A DNA stretch of 64,000 nt from Dichloromethanomonas sp964477085. Lineage in GTDB: Bacteria; Bacillota; Desulfitobacteriia; Desulfitobacteriales; Syntrophobotulaceae. Location of the stretch: assembly GCA_964477085.1 (NCBI GenBank), contig CAYZDF010000001.1, positions 1-64,000 of the forward strand. Reading direction: 5' to 3'. This document shows positions 40,927 to 48,776 of this stretch, piece by piece. The translations under genes were made by a program, and so were the position numbers. The notes under the pieces are model-generated. The model saw only the letters and a program-made list of their open reading frames with translations. It ran no database searches and was not told the DNA's origin. The first letter of the stretch is position 1; each line of letters starts with the position of its first letter.

Positions 40927-42522
40927 TTAATATCCTCCGGTTTGCAGAAGCTTATATCTCTCCAGGGCCTTGATTGCAGTTAAGGCCGTGGTTAAGGGTT
41001 CTTCATAGTTCCATCCTTTGGCATAAACACCCTGATAGGAAGGTTGGAACGAACCATTATTTACCTGGCGAGAGAGGATATAGGAAATTCCTCTGGCAAA
41101 GGTTTCGTATGGAAGCTGGTGATAATAGAAGCTGAGCGCGGACAAAGCCAGAGAAGTTTCAATAACGGAGGAACCCCAACTTCCATTGGTATTTTGGCTG
41201 GATACCAAATATTTAAATAACTTGTTGCTGGCGTTATAGAAATTCTGGGGAATTCTGTAGCGGTTAGCATAATTTGCCCACTTGTTCAGTAGTTCTAATG
41301 TTTGGGATGTGGCATAGACGGGACTTTCATACCAAACGGCAGGTATTTCTCCCGACGGCAGCTGTTGAGAGAGCAGCCAGTTAAGTCCCTGTGTCATGTT
41401 TCCGGTGGTTCCCGGCATTCCGATTAAGGCTTCCAAAGCATGGATTGTTACATCGGTGCTTGTAATATATACGGGAAACATGCAATCTAAGGCGGGGGGG
41501 ATGCCGCTGTAGCTGGGAAATGTACTCCAACTGCCGTCTTTGTTTTGCAGCCGCTGCAGGGCTTCCGCAGCCTTACCGGAGCTTACGCGGTCTAAATATT
41601 GCAAACCTAACAGGGCTACGGCTGTATCGTCTAAGTCCGGCTGCGTAAACGGCGGGGTGGAACCAAAGCTTCCGTCGGAATATTGGGCGTCGGTTAACCA
41701 GCTGGCTGCACGGTTAAGGAAGTCGCGTTCCTCTGTGCTTTGAGAAAACTCTGCAAAGGTGTAAATAGTTAAGCCTGTTGACCAAATCAGCAACTGATCA
41801 AAAGCTGGCCAGCCACCACTGAGGTACTGTTTTGACTCAAGCCACACGCCTGCTTTTATCAGTTGCTTTCCGGATACACGGGCACGGATCAGCGCGAGGG
41901 TTGCCAAACTCGTGGCAACAATATCTTCGCACCACGAACCATCCTCCATTTGGCAATCACAAAGATACGTGGCGGCCTGACTGGTACCGAATTGATCCAA
42001 ATTTTTAACACTGAGCAGAGAAGCCGCTATGACCACCGGGCGTCCGTAGGGAGGAAGTTTGTTTAATACCTGGTCCGTAAGAATATAGGGAAGTTTTGTT
42101 TCGTGAGGCTGTGGCCCCTCCATACCGGAGACAACCTGCTGCCCGAGGGCCAAGACAATATCAGCTAATTCGTCGGCTTGACTGGGCAGAAAATACTTTG
42201 CCACCTTCCCACTATAGCTTCCTAATATAACTTTTTGGACGAGCCGTGTTATTTCCCGGTCATTTTCCCCGTTTGGTACTTTGCTCCAGCCATAAGGACG
42301 GCGATTTTTCCGTAGCCAGGCCAGGCCTGATTGATGACTTTTCTTAAACTGATTGCCGAGTAATAACTGTGTCAATGTTGCCAAAGCAGTTGCACCCGGA
42401 CTAACAGATATCTGATGGGCCTCGTCTAATTTTCCCTGAAGGATTTGTTCCCCTCCTTCAAGGATATAGCGACGGGCCTTATTTAAAGAATCATTGACTT
42501 CTTCCTTTATGCTCTTCACCAA
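40927..42522 (-). CDS. class II terpene cyclase (squalene-hopene cyclase/prenyltransferase-repeat family)
   Basis: A 531-residue alpha/alpha-barrel protein. The protonating DxDD motif of class II cyclases is complete (D296-L-D298-D299-T-A). Several QW-type repeats are seen (QMEDGSW near 191, QYSDGSFG near 280, QNKDGSW near 326, QNTNGSWG near 443), and GGWPAFD near 236 is shared with squalene-hopene cyclases. At 531 residues it is shorter than hopene or sporulenol cyclases (about 630) and closer to bacterial class II diterpene cyclases. Substrate is unknown. No signal peptide; probably membrane-associated. It is followed by ABC exporter genes and preceded by a methyltransferase gene. Confidence 0.85.
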   Translation of the reverse strand: MVKSIKEEVNDSLNKARRYILEGGEQILQGKLDEAHQISVSPGATALATLTQLLLGNQFKKSHQSGLAWLRKNRRPYGWSKVPNGENDREITRLVQKVILGSYSGKVAKYFLPSQADELADIVLALGQQVVSGMEGPQPHETKLPYILTDQVLNKLPPYGRPVVIAASLLSVKNLDQFGTSQAATYLCDCQMEDGSWCEDIVATSLATLALIRARVSGKQLIKAGVWLESKQYLSGGWPAFDQLLIWSTGLTIYTFAEFSQSTEERDFLNRAASWLTDAQYSDGSFGSTPPFTQPDLDDTAVALLGLQYLDRVSSGKAAEALQRLQNKDGSWSTFPSYSGIPPALDCMFPVYITSTDVTIHALEALIGMPGTTGNMTQGLNWLLSQQLPSGEIPAVWYESPVYATSQTLELLNKWANYANRYRIPQNFYNASNKLFKYLVSSQNTNGSWGSSVIETSLALSALSFYYHQLPYETFARGISYILSRQVNNGSFQPSYQGVYAKGWNYEEPLTTALTAIKALERYKLLQTGGY

Positions 42523-42622
42523 AACACCTCACACGAATTAAAAACTATAGTATGATTTATGATTCGTTCTGGCAGAGAGTTCCAAGTACAAGCCTATTTA
42601 TTAGCACTGTTACAGAGAAAAT

Positions 42623-43630
42623 CTAAATCTTTGTTGCAAAGAAATAATGAGATACCTTAAATAGCAACGGAGTTACTTCTATTTTTTCAAACCCTGTTTC
42701 CTGAAGCAGCTTAATGATATCCTGTTCAGTAGGGAGCCCGTCGAAACCCTGGTGACAAGATAAAAAGAAACTCATTAGATTTTGCGGAATATGAGTAGGC
42801 AAAATTGGAACAGAAGAAGTCGTCTCTCGCAGTGCTGTAAGAATCCCAATTTGTCCTCCGGACTTAAGAAGGGTTCTTATATGTCTTAACAGCTCCAAAC
42901 GCTTTGTTCCGGTAAAATAGTAAATTGTGTTGTTTAAAAGGCAGCAATCAAATGTTTCAGTATCCTTAAAATCAAAAACATCCCGACAGACAATACGGAC
43001 ACGGTCTTGATACTTTTCCATCCCCTGTTTGGCCCGCATACAGGCAGCAGAATTAATTTCCAGGCCAACCCCTGTCAGTTCAGGGAATACAGTCAGTAGC
43101 TTTTTCAAATAGATTCCTTCGCCGCAGCCGATATCCAGGATTTTCTGCCAATTGTCTTTTCTACACTTTTTTCGCAGTACGGGCCAGACAAAAATTTCTG
43201 AGGAACGGGAAGCCCGGGAAATAAGTTCGTCCTTTAATTCATTTTCTAATGAAGGGCGTTCCTTTTGTCCTGTTATGAAATCAGGCAATTGACGGAAACA
43301 AACGCTCCAATAAACGACAAACTCTTTGTACATTGCTTCTAAACCAAAATCCTGATACCTCAAAACAGACTTGCCCAGGCTGGACAAGCGATAGGTACCC
43401 TTGTCAAGGATTAACAAATTCTGAATAACAGCCTGGCTCAGCCAATGCTCTAACAAAACTGCGTCCCAGTCAGGGTTGTCAGCCAAAAGACGGTCAATCG
43501 TTATTTCTTTCTGAAGCTGCTCCCAAAGCTGCAGTTCAAAACCACTGTATACGAGCCAGAGAAACCCCATATTTTCCATTAGCCCAACTGTTTTGCCAAG
43601 CAGTTTTAATACGTTGGGATCCACGCGCAT
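42623..43630 (-). CDS. SAM-dependent methyltransferase with N-terminal winged helix
   Basis: A 335-residue class I methyltransferase. The N-terminal ~110 residues resemble the dimerisation winged helix of small-molecule O-methyltransferases. SAM motif I is LDIGCGEGIYL near residue 165, with an acidic residue at the end of the next strand (GLEINSA). The acceptor is not known. It is the first gene of the minus-strand run leading to the terpene cyclase (100 bases), so it may tailor the isoprenoid. The start ATG follows AGGCGGTGG. Confidence 0.82.
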   Translation of the reverse strand: MRVDPNVLKLLGKTVGLMENMGFLWLVYSGFELQLWEQLQKEITIDRLLADNPDWDAVLLEHWLSQAVIQNLLILDKGTYRLSSLGKSVLRYQDFGLEAMYKEFVVYWSVCFRQLPDFITGQKERPSLENELKDELISRASRSSEIFVWPVLRKKCRKDNWQKILDIGCGEGIYLKKLLTVFPELTGVGLEINSAACMRAKQGMEKYQDRVRIVCRDVFDFKDTETFDCCLLNNTIYYFTGTKRLELLRHIRTLLKSGGQIGILTALRETTSSVPILPTHIPQNLMSFFLSCHQGFDGLPTEQDIIKLLQETGFEKIEVTPLLFKVSHYFFATKI

Positions 43631-43790
43631 ACCACCGCCTTATTTGATAAATGTGTTTTTTTGGCACTATTGTATAGATATGTTTTTCCCTAAAACCTGT
43701 TACTATCTTCTGGCATGAGAACAAATAGATGGCTATCACTCGAACTATAGTAGTGAAGCCATCTTTGTTATTAACGTCAGCTAAAAGGTT

Positions 43791-43940
43791 TTAAATGAAA
43801 AGAGCTGTGAGCAGTAAGGTCCCTGTTTCCACTTCACCTAAACTTGTATATCCTGAACGCCTGAAGTAACTTGGGCCATAGCCATAATTAAAACTACTGC
43901 TGTAACCTCCTAATCTTCTCAAACCAAGACTTCTAAACAT
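43791..43940 (-). CDS. small Gly/Tyr/Ser-rich protein (49 aa)
   Basis: A minus-strand frame starts with ATG at 43940, 7 bases after GAGGAG, and ends with TAA at 43791-43793. The product begins MFRSLGLRRLGGYSSS, continues with NYGYGPSYFRRSGY and ends in a hydrophobic stretch (GTLLLTALFI). The composition recalls small spore-coat or membrane-attached peptides, but no family is recognised. Its ribosome binding site and unusual composition favour a real gene. Confidence 0.55.
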   Translation of the reverse strand: MFRSLGLRRLGGYSSSFNYGYGPSYFRRSGYTSLGEVETGTLLLTALFI

Positions 43941-44311
43941 ATCTTATCTCCTCGTAATTTCTTCTTCGCAAATATCTTATTTTGGATTTGGCCTTCTTTA
44001 TGGATGTAAGAAAGTATAAAAATTTTTCAAGATCAATCTCAATATTACAATGTTGAAGGAAGGTTTGTTAACCTTCCTAAAAAAACTGAAATTTGAGTTT
44101 TATGACGAAAGAATTGAAGGAGTTTACTATTACCATAGAATGTGCTGCTCTTTTTTAAGCAGTAATTAAATATTTATGCAGTAATTAAATATCTATAATG
44201 TTATATAATGGTTTTGATGTTAAAATTTAATGGGTGTTGACGTAAAGAGACTGACCTATTATAATAACATTTGCGACTTTTAATTGAATATGTTTTTAAT
44301 TTGTCGAACAC

Positions 44312-44405
44312 GGAGAGATGGCTGAGTTGGTCGAAGGCGCTCGCCTGGAAAGCGGGTACATGGTGATGAACTGTGTCGTGGGTTCGAATCCCACTCTCTC
44401 CGCCA
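44312..44405 (+). tRNA. tRNA-Ser (GGA)
   Basis: A complete class II tRNA: acceptor GGAGAGA with TCTCTCC, discriminator G and encoded CCA (44403-44405). The anticodon loop is CTGGAAA with GGA at 44347-44349, reading UCC and UCU. The variable arm (TACATGGTGATGAACTGTGTC) is long, as in serine tRNAs, and the T arm is GTGGG TTCGAAT CCCAC. Confidence 0.97.
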
Positions 44406-44456
44406 TTACAAAACAATAAGTAATCCCAAACGGATGTAAATAAAATATTGAATCCG

Positions 44457-44565
44457 GTGGGATTCGAACGGGCGGCAAAGAAAAGCCGACCTATGGGAGG
44501 GTTTTCCCGCCCCGGCGTGATAGCGAGCCGGAAGGCGAGCGGAGCGAATCCCACTCTCTCTGCCA
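44457..44565 (+). repeat. tRNA-Ser-mimicking inverted repeat element, copy 2
   Basis: The element starts 52 bases after the tRNA with GTGGGATTCGAAC (reverse of the T arm) and ends CGAATCCCACTCTCTCTGCCA, nearly identical to the tRNA 3' end including CCA. Its interior shares the GGGCGG/CCCGCC hairpin and GGCGTGATAGCGAGCC with copy 1 at 104-241, but differs in length and loop. The inverted ends GTGGGATTCG and CGAATCCCAC are exact. Confidence 0.8.
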
Positions 44566-44664
44566 TTTTTATTTAAATGAGTTCATCCTCAAACGGATGT
44601 TTTTTTTATCCGTAAATATAAATGTTGCACTGAACACTTCAATAGACCGAGGAAAATAACACAT

Positions 44665-44693
44665 TTTCCTTATCTCTAAGTTCATGGTATAAT
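44665..44693 (+). promoter_or_regulatory. promoter of the SRP RNA gene
   Basis: A perfect -10 box TATAAT at 44688-44693 lies 6 bases before the SRP RNA 5' end. The -35 position, 17 bases further up, reads TTTCCT, a weak match. Confidence 0.6.
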
Positions 44694-44699
44694 AGGTTT

Positions 44700-44972
44700 G
44701 ACCGTGCTAGACGGGGAGGTAGCGGTTCCTTGTAACCTTCAATCCGCTATAGCTGGGTTTAATTCCTTTGATGAGGGTCGGGCAGTCGGAGCAGTCCGTG
44801 GTATGGATATGATGAGTTTTTGGTCTTGCGCAACGGAACGCTTTGAACCGTGTCAGGTCCTGACGGAAGCAGCACTAAGAGGTTTGTTTCGTGTGCCGCG
44901 AGGTGGCCCGAAATGAGTATTGATCCAGGGGTAACGTCCGGAGGCTGCGATTCGAATCAAAGGTGCACGGTC
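44700..44972 (+). ncRNA. ffs: large bacterial signal recognition particle RNA
   Basis: The 273-base RNA has closing ends GACCGTGC at 44700-44707 and GCACGGTC at 44965-44972. Within it lies the strictly conserved SRP domain IV loop, GTGTCAGGTCCTGACGGAAG followed by CAGCACTAA, and Alu-domain-like 5' and 3' regions typical of the long SRP RNA of Bacillus-type Firmicutes. It binds Ffh. The position just upstream of dnaX is also typical. Confidence 0.96.
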
Positions 44973-44982
44973 TTTAAAATAT

Positions 44983-45007
44983 AAGGTGGTTTTTGACCAT
45001 CTTTTTT
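44983..45007 (+). terminator. terminator of SRP RNA
   Basis: AAGGTGGT pairs with ACCATCTT (one G-U) followed by a T run at 45002-45007. Confidence 0.8.
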
Positions 45008-45049
45008 GGTATTTATTTCGTTAATGCTAAGAAATAAAAGGTGAAAAAA

Positions 45050-46714
45050 ATGGCATATTTAGCTCTATATCGAGAGTGGCGGCCTAGAAATTTTAAAGAA
45101 ATCGTGGGACAGGATCATGTCAGAATTACCTTGACCAATGCGTTAAGGCAAAACAGGGTGGCCCACGCTTATTTATTCAGTGGACCGAGAGGCACTGGGA
45201 AAACGACAGCTGCCAAGATTCTGGCCAAAGCACTTAATTGTACCAATAGAGATGGAGCAGAACCCTGTAACCAATGTTCATCCTGTCAGGATATAGACCA
45301 AGGCTTGGCCTTGGATGTTCTCGAGATTGATGCTGCTTCCAACAGAGGTATTGACGAAATAAGAGATTTAAGAGAGAAGGTAAAGCTTGCTTCAGCAGGA
45401 GGCAAGTATAAGGTATATATCATTGATGAAGTACATATGCTTACAACCGAAGCCTTTAATGCTTTGCTTAAAACGCTGGAAGAGCCCCCTGCCAGTGTTG
45501 TATTTGTATTAGCCACCACAGAATCACATAAGGTGCCATTGACAATCCTTTCCAGGGTTCAACGTTTTGAATTTCATCGAATCTCTACAAATGGTATCGT
45601 AACAAGACTTAAGGAAGTATGTACGGCCTTGGGCAGAGATGTCGAAGATAAAGCCTTACAAGTTATTGCTGTTAAAGCCGAAGGGGGTTTAAGGGATGCT
45701 TTGAGTGTCCTTGATCAGTGTCTATTACAAGAAGATCTAATCAAAGTTGAGCAGGTCTATCAAGTCATTGGCATGGTTGGAGAATCTTTTAGTGCAGATC
45801 TCACCGATGCTTTATTAGAAGGTAATTACGGGCAGGCTCTTGCCAGATTAAGCGAGGGGATAGCATTAGGGCGTGATCCCCGTCAAATTATTAGAGAGCT
45901 TCTGGACTACTTAAGACAGGTGTTATTATTCTTGGCGGGAGGGCAAGAACCTCTACTTTCACCTGACGTTGTGCTAAGGCTTAAAAATCAGAGTCGAAGC
46001 GCAGGACTTGAGAAAATCCTGTTTTGGATTAATACCCTCCTGAAAGGTGAAGGGGAACTAAGATTTACCACAAACGGACGACTTGCAGCGGAAATGATCC
46101 TGGTGCAAGCACTGTATGGAAAGTCTGAACAAAGTATTTCAAAACAAGATAAAACTGTTGTTCGTATAGAAGAGTCGTCTAAATCAAAAAAGGATAAAGA
46201 AAATATTGCTGTAACCAAGAACAAGTCAGATAAACCAGATGAGAAGGGTCCTGTGGCTTTAGCTAAAGAGCAGCCCTCGGCAGGAACGGATCAGACTATG
46301 CTCTCGGACGTGACAGCCAAATGGTCTGAAATTCTGGAAGAAGTCAAGCGGAAGAAGCGATCAACTCACGCATTCCTCTTGGAAGGAAGACCTGCTGGTC
46401 TGAAAGAGGATACACTTTATCTTGTATTTAAAGAAGGATATTCTTTTCATAAGGATAAATTTAATCAGCCAGAAAATAAAACAGTGGTGGAAGAGGTAAT
46501 TGAACAGCGCCTTGGCAAAAAAATAGGCATTCTTAATCTGATGGAGAATGAATTTATTGCCTCGGGAATATCTAATCATGATAAGGCTAACGCCAACAAA
46601 GAACCAGAACAAAGCTGTGGAAATGACGCAAAGGAAGGCGAAGAACAGCGTTGCATTCAAAAAGCTGTGGAATTCTTTGGATCTGACCTTGTACAGGTGA
46701 ACAAAGGTGGGTAA
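45050..46714 (+). CDS. dnaX: DNA polymerase III subunits gamma and tau
   Basis: The 554-residue clamp-loader ATPase. The N-terminal AAA+ domain has Walker A GPRGTGKTTAAK, a zinc module starting CNQCSSC, Walker B IIDEVHML and sensor SRVQRF. A Lys/Ser-rich linker about 375-425 leads to the tau-specific C-terminal region. Inside the linker lies an in-frame A AAA AAG slippery heptamer (46186-46192) that would give a shorter gamma product. The ATG at 45050 has AAAGGTG upstream. Order SRP RNA-dnaX-ybaB-recR is conserved in Firmicutes. Confidence 0.96.
   Translation: MAYLALYREWRPRNFKEIVGQDHVRITLTNALRQNRVAHAYLFSGPRGTGKTTAAKILAKALNCTNRDGAEPCNQCSSCQDIDQGLALDVLEIDAASNRGIDEIRDLREKVKLASAGGKYKVYIIDEVHMLTTEAFNALLKTLEEPPASVVFVLATTESHKVPLTILSRVQRFEFHRISTNGIVTRLKEVCTALGRDVEDKALQVIAVKAEGGLRDALSVLDQCLLQEDLIKVEQVYQVIGMVGESFSADLTDALLEGNYGQALARLSEGIALGRDPRQIIRELLDYLRQVLLFLAGGQEPLLSPDVVLRLKNQSRSAGLEKILFWINTLLKGEGELRFTTNGRLAAEMILVQALYGKSEQSISKQDKTVVRIEESSKSKKDKENIAVTKNKSDKPDEKGPVALAKEQPSAGTDQTMLSDVTAKWSEILEEVKRKKRSTHAFLLEGRPAGLKEDTLYLVFKEGYSFHKDKFNQPENKTVVEEVIEQRLGKKIGILNLMENEFIASGISNHDKANANKEPEQSCGNDAKEGEEQRCIQKAVEFFGSDLVQVNKGG
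46186..46197 (+). other. candidate programmed -1 frameshift site in dnaX
   Basis: A AAA AAG at 46186-46192 is in the correct phase for tandem -1 slippage (codons TCA AAA AAG). After slipping, the next codons are GGA and TAA (46195-46197), so translation stops at once, giving a gamma protein of about 382 residues. E. coli dnaX uses the same heptamer with a similarly close stop. Confidence 0.55.
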
Positions 46715-46822
46715 AATAGGTATTACTGGTTAGAATTATATATATACTTTACTTACACTACTTTCACTGTTTAAAATTAAACAGTGAAATAATGATTTGA
46801 AGAAGGAGCGTGTAAAATTATT

Positions 46823-47158
46823 ATGGGGTTTAGACCACCTGGTGGCATGGGGAATATGAATCAAATGCTCAAACAAGCACAGAAAATGCAAGAGAACATG
46901 ATGAAAGCCAAAGAAGAATTAGAAAAGAAGAGTGTCCAGGCTTCATCTGGCGGTGGGATGGTTGAAGTCGTTGTAAATGGAAAAATGGAAATCTTAGAAC
47001 TTAAAATTAAACCAGAAGCGATCGACCCGGATGATGTCGAAATGCTTGAGGACCTGGTTAAGGCAGCTGTAAACCAAGGACTGCGCAATGCTCAGTCTAT
47101 GGTTGAAGCGGAAATGGGTAAAGCAACCGGAGGTTTTAATATTCCAGGATTGTTCTAA
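46823..47158 (+). CDS. ybaB: YbaB/EbfC-family nucleoid-associated protein
   Basis: A 111-residue DNA-binding protein of the YbaB/EbfC family, with an N-terminal Met/Gly/Gln-rich helix ([20 protein letters not shown]) and the conserved core [18 protein letters not shown]. It forms dimers that coat DNA. The start ATG is 13 bases after GGAG, a long spacing, but the N-terminal sequence agrees with relatives. It lies between dnaX and recR, its usual place. Confidence 0.94.
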   Translation: MGFRPPGGMGNMNQMLKQAQKMQENMMKAKEELEKKSVQASSGGGMVEVVVNGKMEILELKIKPEAIDPDDVEMLEDLVKAAVNQGLRNAQSMVEAEMGKATGGFNIPGLF

Positions 47159-47199
47159 AAACTAACTCATCACTAAGTAAATCCGAAGGGATAAGCTTT

Positions 47200-47796
47200 A
47201 TGGATTATTTGTATTATCCACAGCCCTTATCTGATCTTATTATCGCGTTTTCCCGTTTGCCTGGAGTAGGGCCTAAGACTGCAGGCAGACTGGCGTTCTA
47301 TCTTATGCAGAATACAGAGGATGCACAAGAATTAGCACTGGTAATTAACACAGCACTGAAGGACATTAAACAATGTACCGTGTGTGGAAATTATACAGAC
47401 ACTGATCCTTGCAAGATCTGCTCTGGGGAACGAAGAGACAAAACGCTGTTGTGTATTGTCGAACAACCGCGGGACGTTGTTGCTCTCGAAAAGACAGGAG
47501 AATACCGTGGGTTATATCACGTATTACACGGGGTGCTTTCGCCAATAGAGGGGATTGGTCCGGAGCAATTGAACTTTTCGGCTATTTTTGAACGCCTAGA
47601 GGGCGTGAATGAAGTAGTGGTTGCAGTCAATCCAACTGTAGAGGGAGAAGCAACAGCTCTCTATATTTCAAAACTTTTAAAACCTTTTGGTCTTAAGGTG
47701 ACACGTATAGCTCATGGGCTGCCAGTTGGCGGTGACCTGGAATATGCTGATGAGGTTACCATTGCCCGAGCACTCGAAGGAAGACGCCAATTATAG
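47200..47796 (+). CDS. recR: recombination protein RecR
   Basis: A 198-residue recombination mediator. It has the N-terminal helix-hairpin-helix (LPGVGPKTAGRLAFYL), a C4 zinc module (C-x2-C and C-x2-C in CTVCGNYTDTDPCKIC) and a Toprim domain (CIVEQPRDVVALE then NPTVEGEATALYI). It works with RecF/RecO in gap repair. Full length with normal domain order. It follows ybaB after about 40 bases and is likely in the same transcript. Confidence 0.96.
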   Translation: MDYLYYPQPLSDLIIAFSRLPGVGPKTAGRLAFYLMQNTEDAQELALVINTALKDIKQCTVCGNYTDTDPCKICSGERRDKTLLCIVEQPRDVVALEKTGEYRGLYHVLHGVLSPIEGIGPEQLNFSAIFERLEGVNEVVVAVNPTVEGEATALYISKLLKPFGLKVTRIAHGLPVGGDLEYADEVTIARALEGRRQL

Positions 47797-47893
47797 AATA
47801 TTTGTGTTATAGAATATAGAAGGTGTTGTCATGGTTCTACTTGTCCACATTCTGCATAAGATGCAAATAGAATGTATTGTGGAGGAATGAGCC

Positions 47894-48148
47894 ATGACAA
47901 TTGTTTTTTTAGGATTGTTTATTATCCTGCTCACTCTTGTCGGCATTGCTTCTTTAAGGAAACCAAACAAATTGATCAAACTCTCGATCCATGTTCTTGG
48001 TGGTGTTGTGGGGCTGTGGTTGGTTAACTTACTATTAAGCGTTTTTACTGTTGAAATCCCCATCAATGCTTTTACAGTAAGCCTGGTAAGCATTCTAGGA
48101 TTTCCTGGTGTAATCGTCCTGACTGCCTTGCAACTTATCGGAATATAA
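47894..48148 (+). CDS. bofA: BofA-family sporulation membrane protein
   Basis: An 84-residue membrane protein with two or three helices matching BofA, the inhibitor of the SpoIVFB protease that processes pro-sigma-K (core LIKLSIHVLGGVVGLWLVN and the C-terminal FPGVIVLTALQ). It implies an endospore former. The start ATG lies 7 bases after GGAGGAATG. Position after recR is conserved in Firmicutes. Confidence 0.9.
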   Translation: MTIVFLGLFIILLTLVGIASLRKPNKLIKLSIHVLGGVVGLWLVNLLLSVFTVEIPINAFTVSLVSILGFPGVIVLTALQLIGI

Positions 48149-48776
48149 ACTTATCGGAATATAAGATGAAGTCGAAGTCATAAATACAATGAATATTATT
48201 ACTGGATAAAGATAATTAGAAAAGACAGAAAAACGCGCAAAACGACAAAAAACTAGTATATTATTACATAACGTTTCATAGTGACGAATAGTGCTTGACT
48301 AAAAGAAGATACAAAGAGTATACTGATAATTGATTGGGGGACTATCTTTGAAATAGTTCCCTAGGTTTGTGTACGACAATTATTTGAAAATTCAAATAGT
48401 TTAAAACATTTAACAGAATCAAAAAAGATTATGTCTAAAAATGAGTTTTTTGTACTAATTTGTCATATAGTTTTGTGTCAGCTTTGTCAGCTTGTTAAAA
48501 AAACTATCTGATTATTATTTATTTGCTTATCCTATCCTTAATATATTATTCTCGCTTCTCCTAGTAATACTACTAACCAATAAAAGAGGAGGTGTGGGTG
48601 GCTTTACTTCATAACAGAATTTAGGCGGGAGAATACTGAGAGCCTAGTGAACCCGTTTGTATCATAGTTTAATATTAATCTGGGATATGGATAAACAAAC
48701 CATTGTTATAGCTACTGGAATTATACGTGCTAGGAATATTATTTAAAATAAATTCTTGTGGGGAGGAACACAACCA
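48149..48776 (+). other. long leader/intergenic region before the pyruvate oxidoreductase gene
   Basis: About 630 bases with no convincing coding frame. A hairpin GGGACTAT/ATAGTTCCC lies at about 48338-48361 without a T run, and AGAGGAGGTG at about 48583-48594 precedes only a seven-codon frame. The length suggests a long 5' leader or complex regulation of this strongly expressed gene. No known riboswitch was recognised. Confidence 0.4.

Noticed and set aside
44201..44566. Minus-strand open frames over the tRNA-Ser and its repeat (ESGIRTHD-type translation)
   Set aside because: These are well-known spurious translations of the antisense of tRNA-Ser and the adjacent repeat; no ribosome binding site, and the RNA gene explains the sequence.
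44698..44916. 72-aa open frame inside the SRP RNA
   Set aside because: The conserved SRP RNA structure accounts fully for this sequence.
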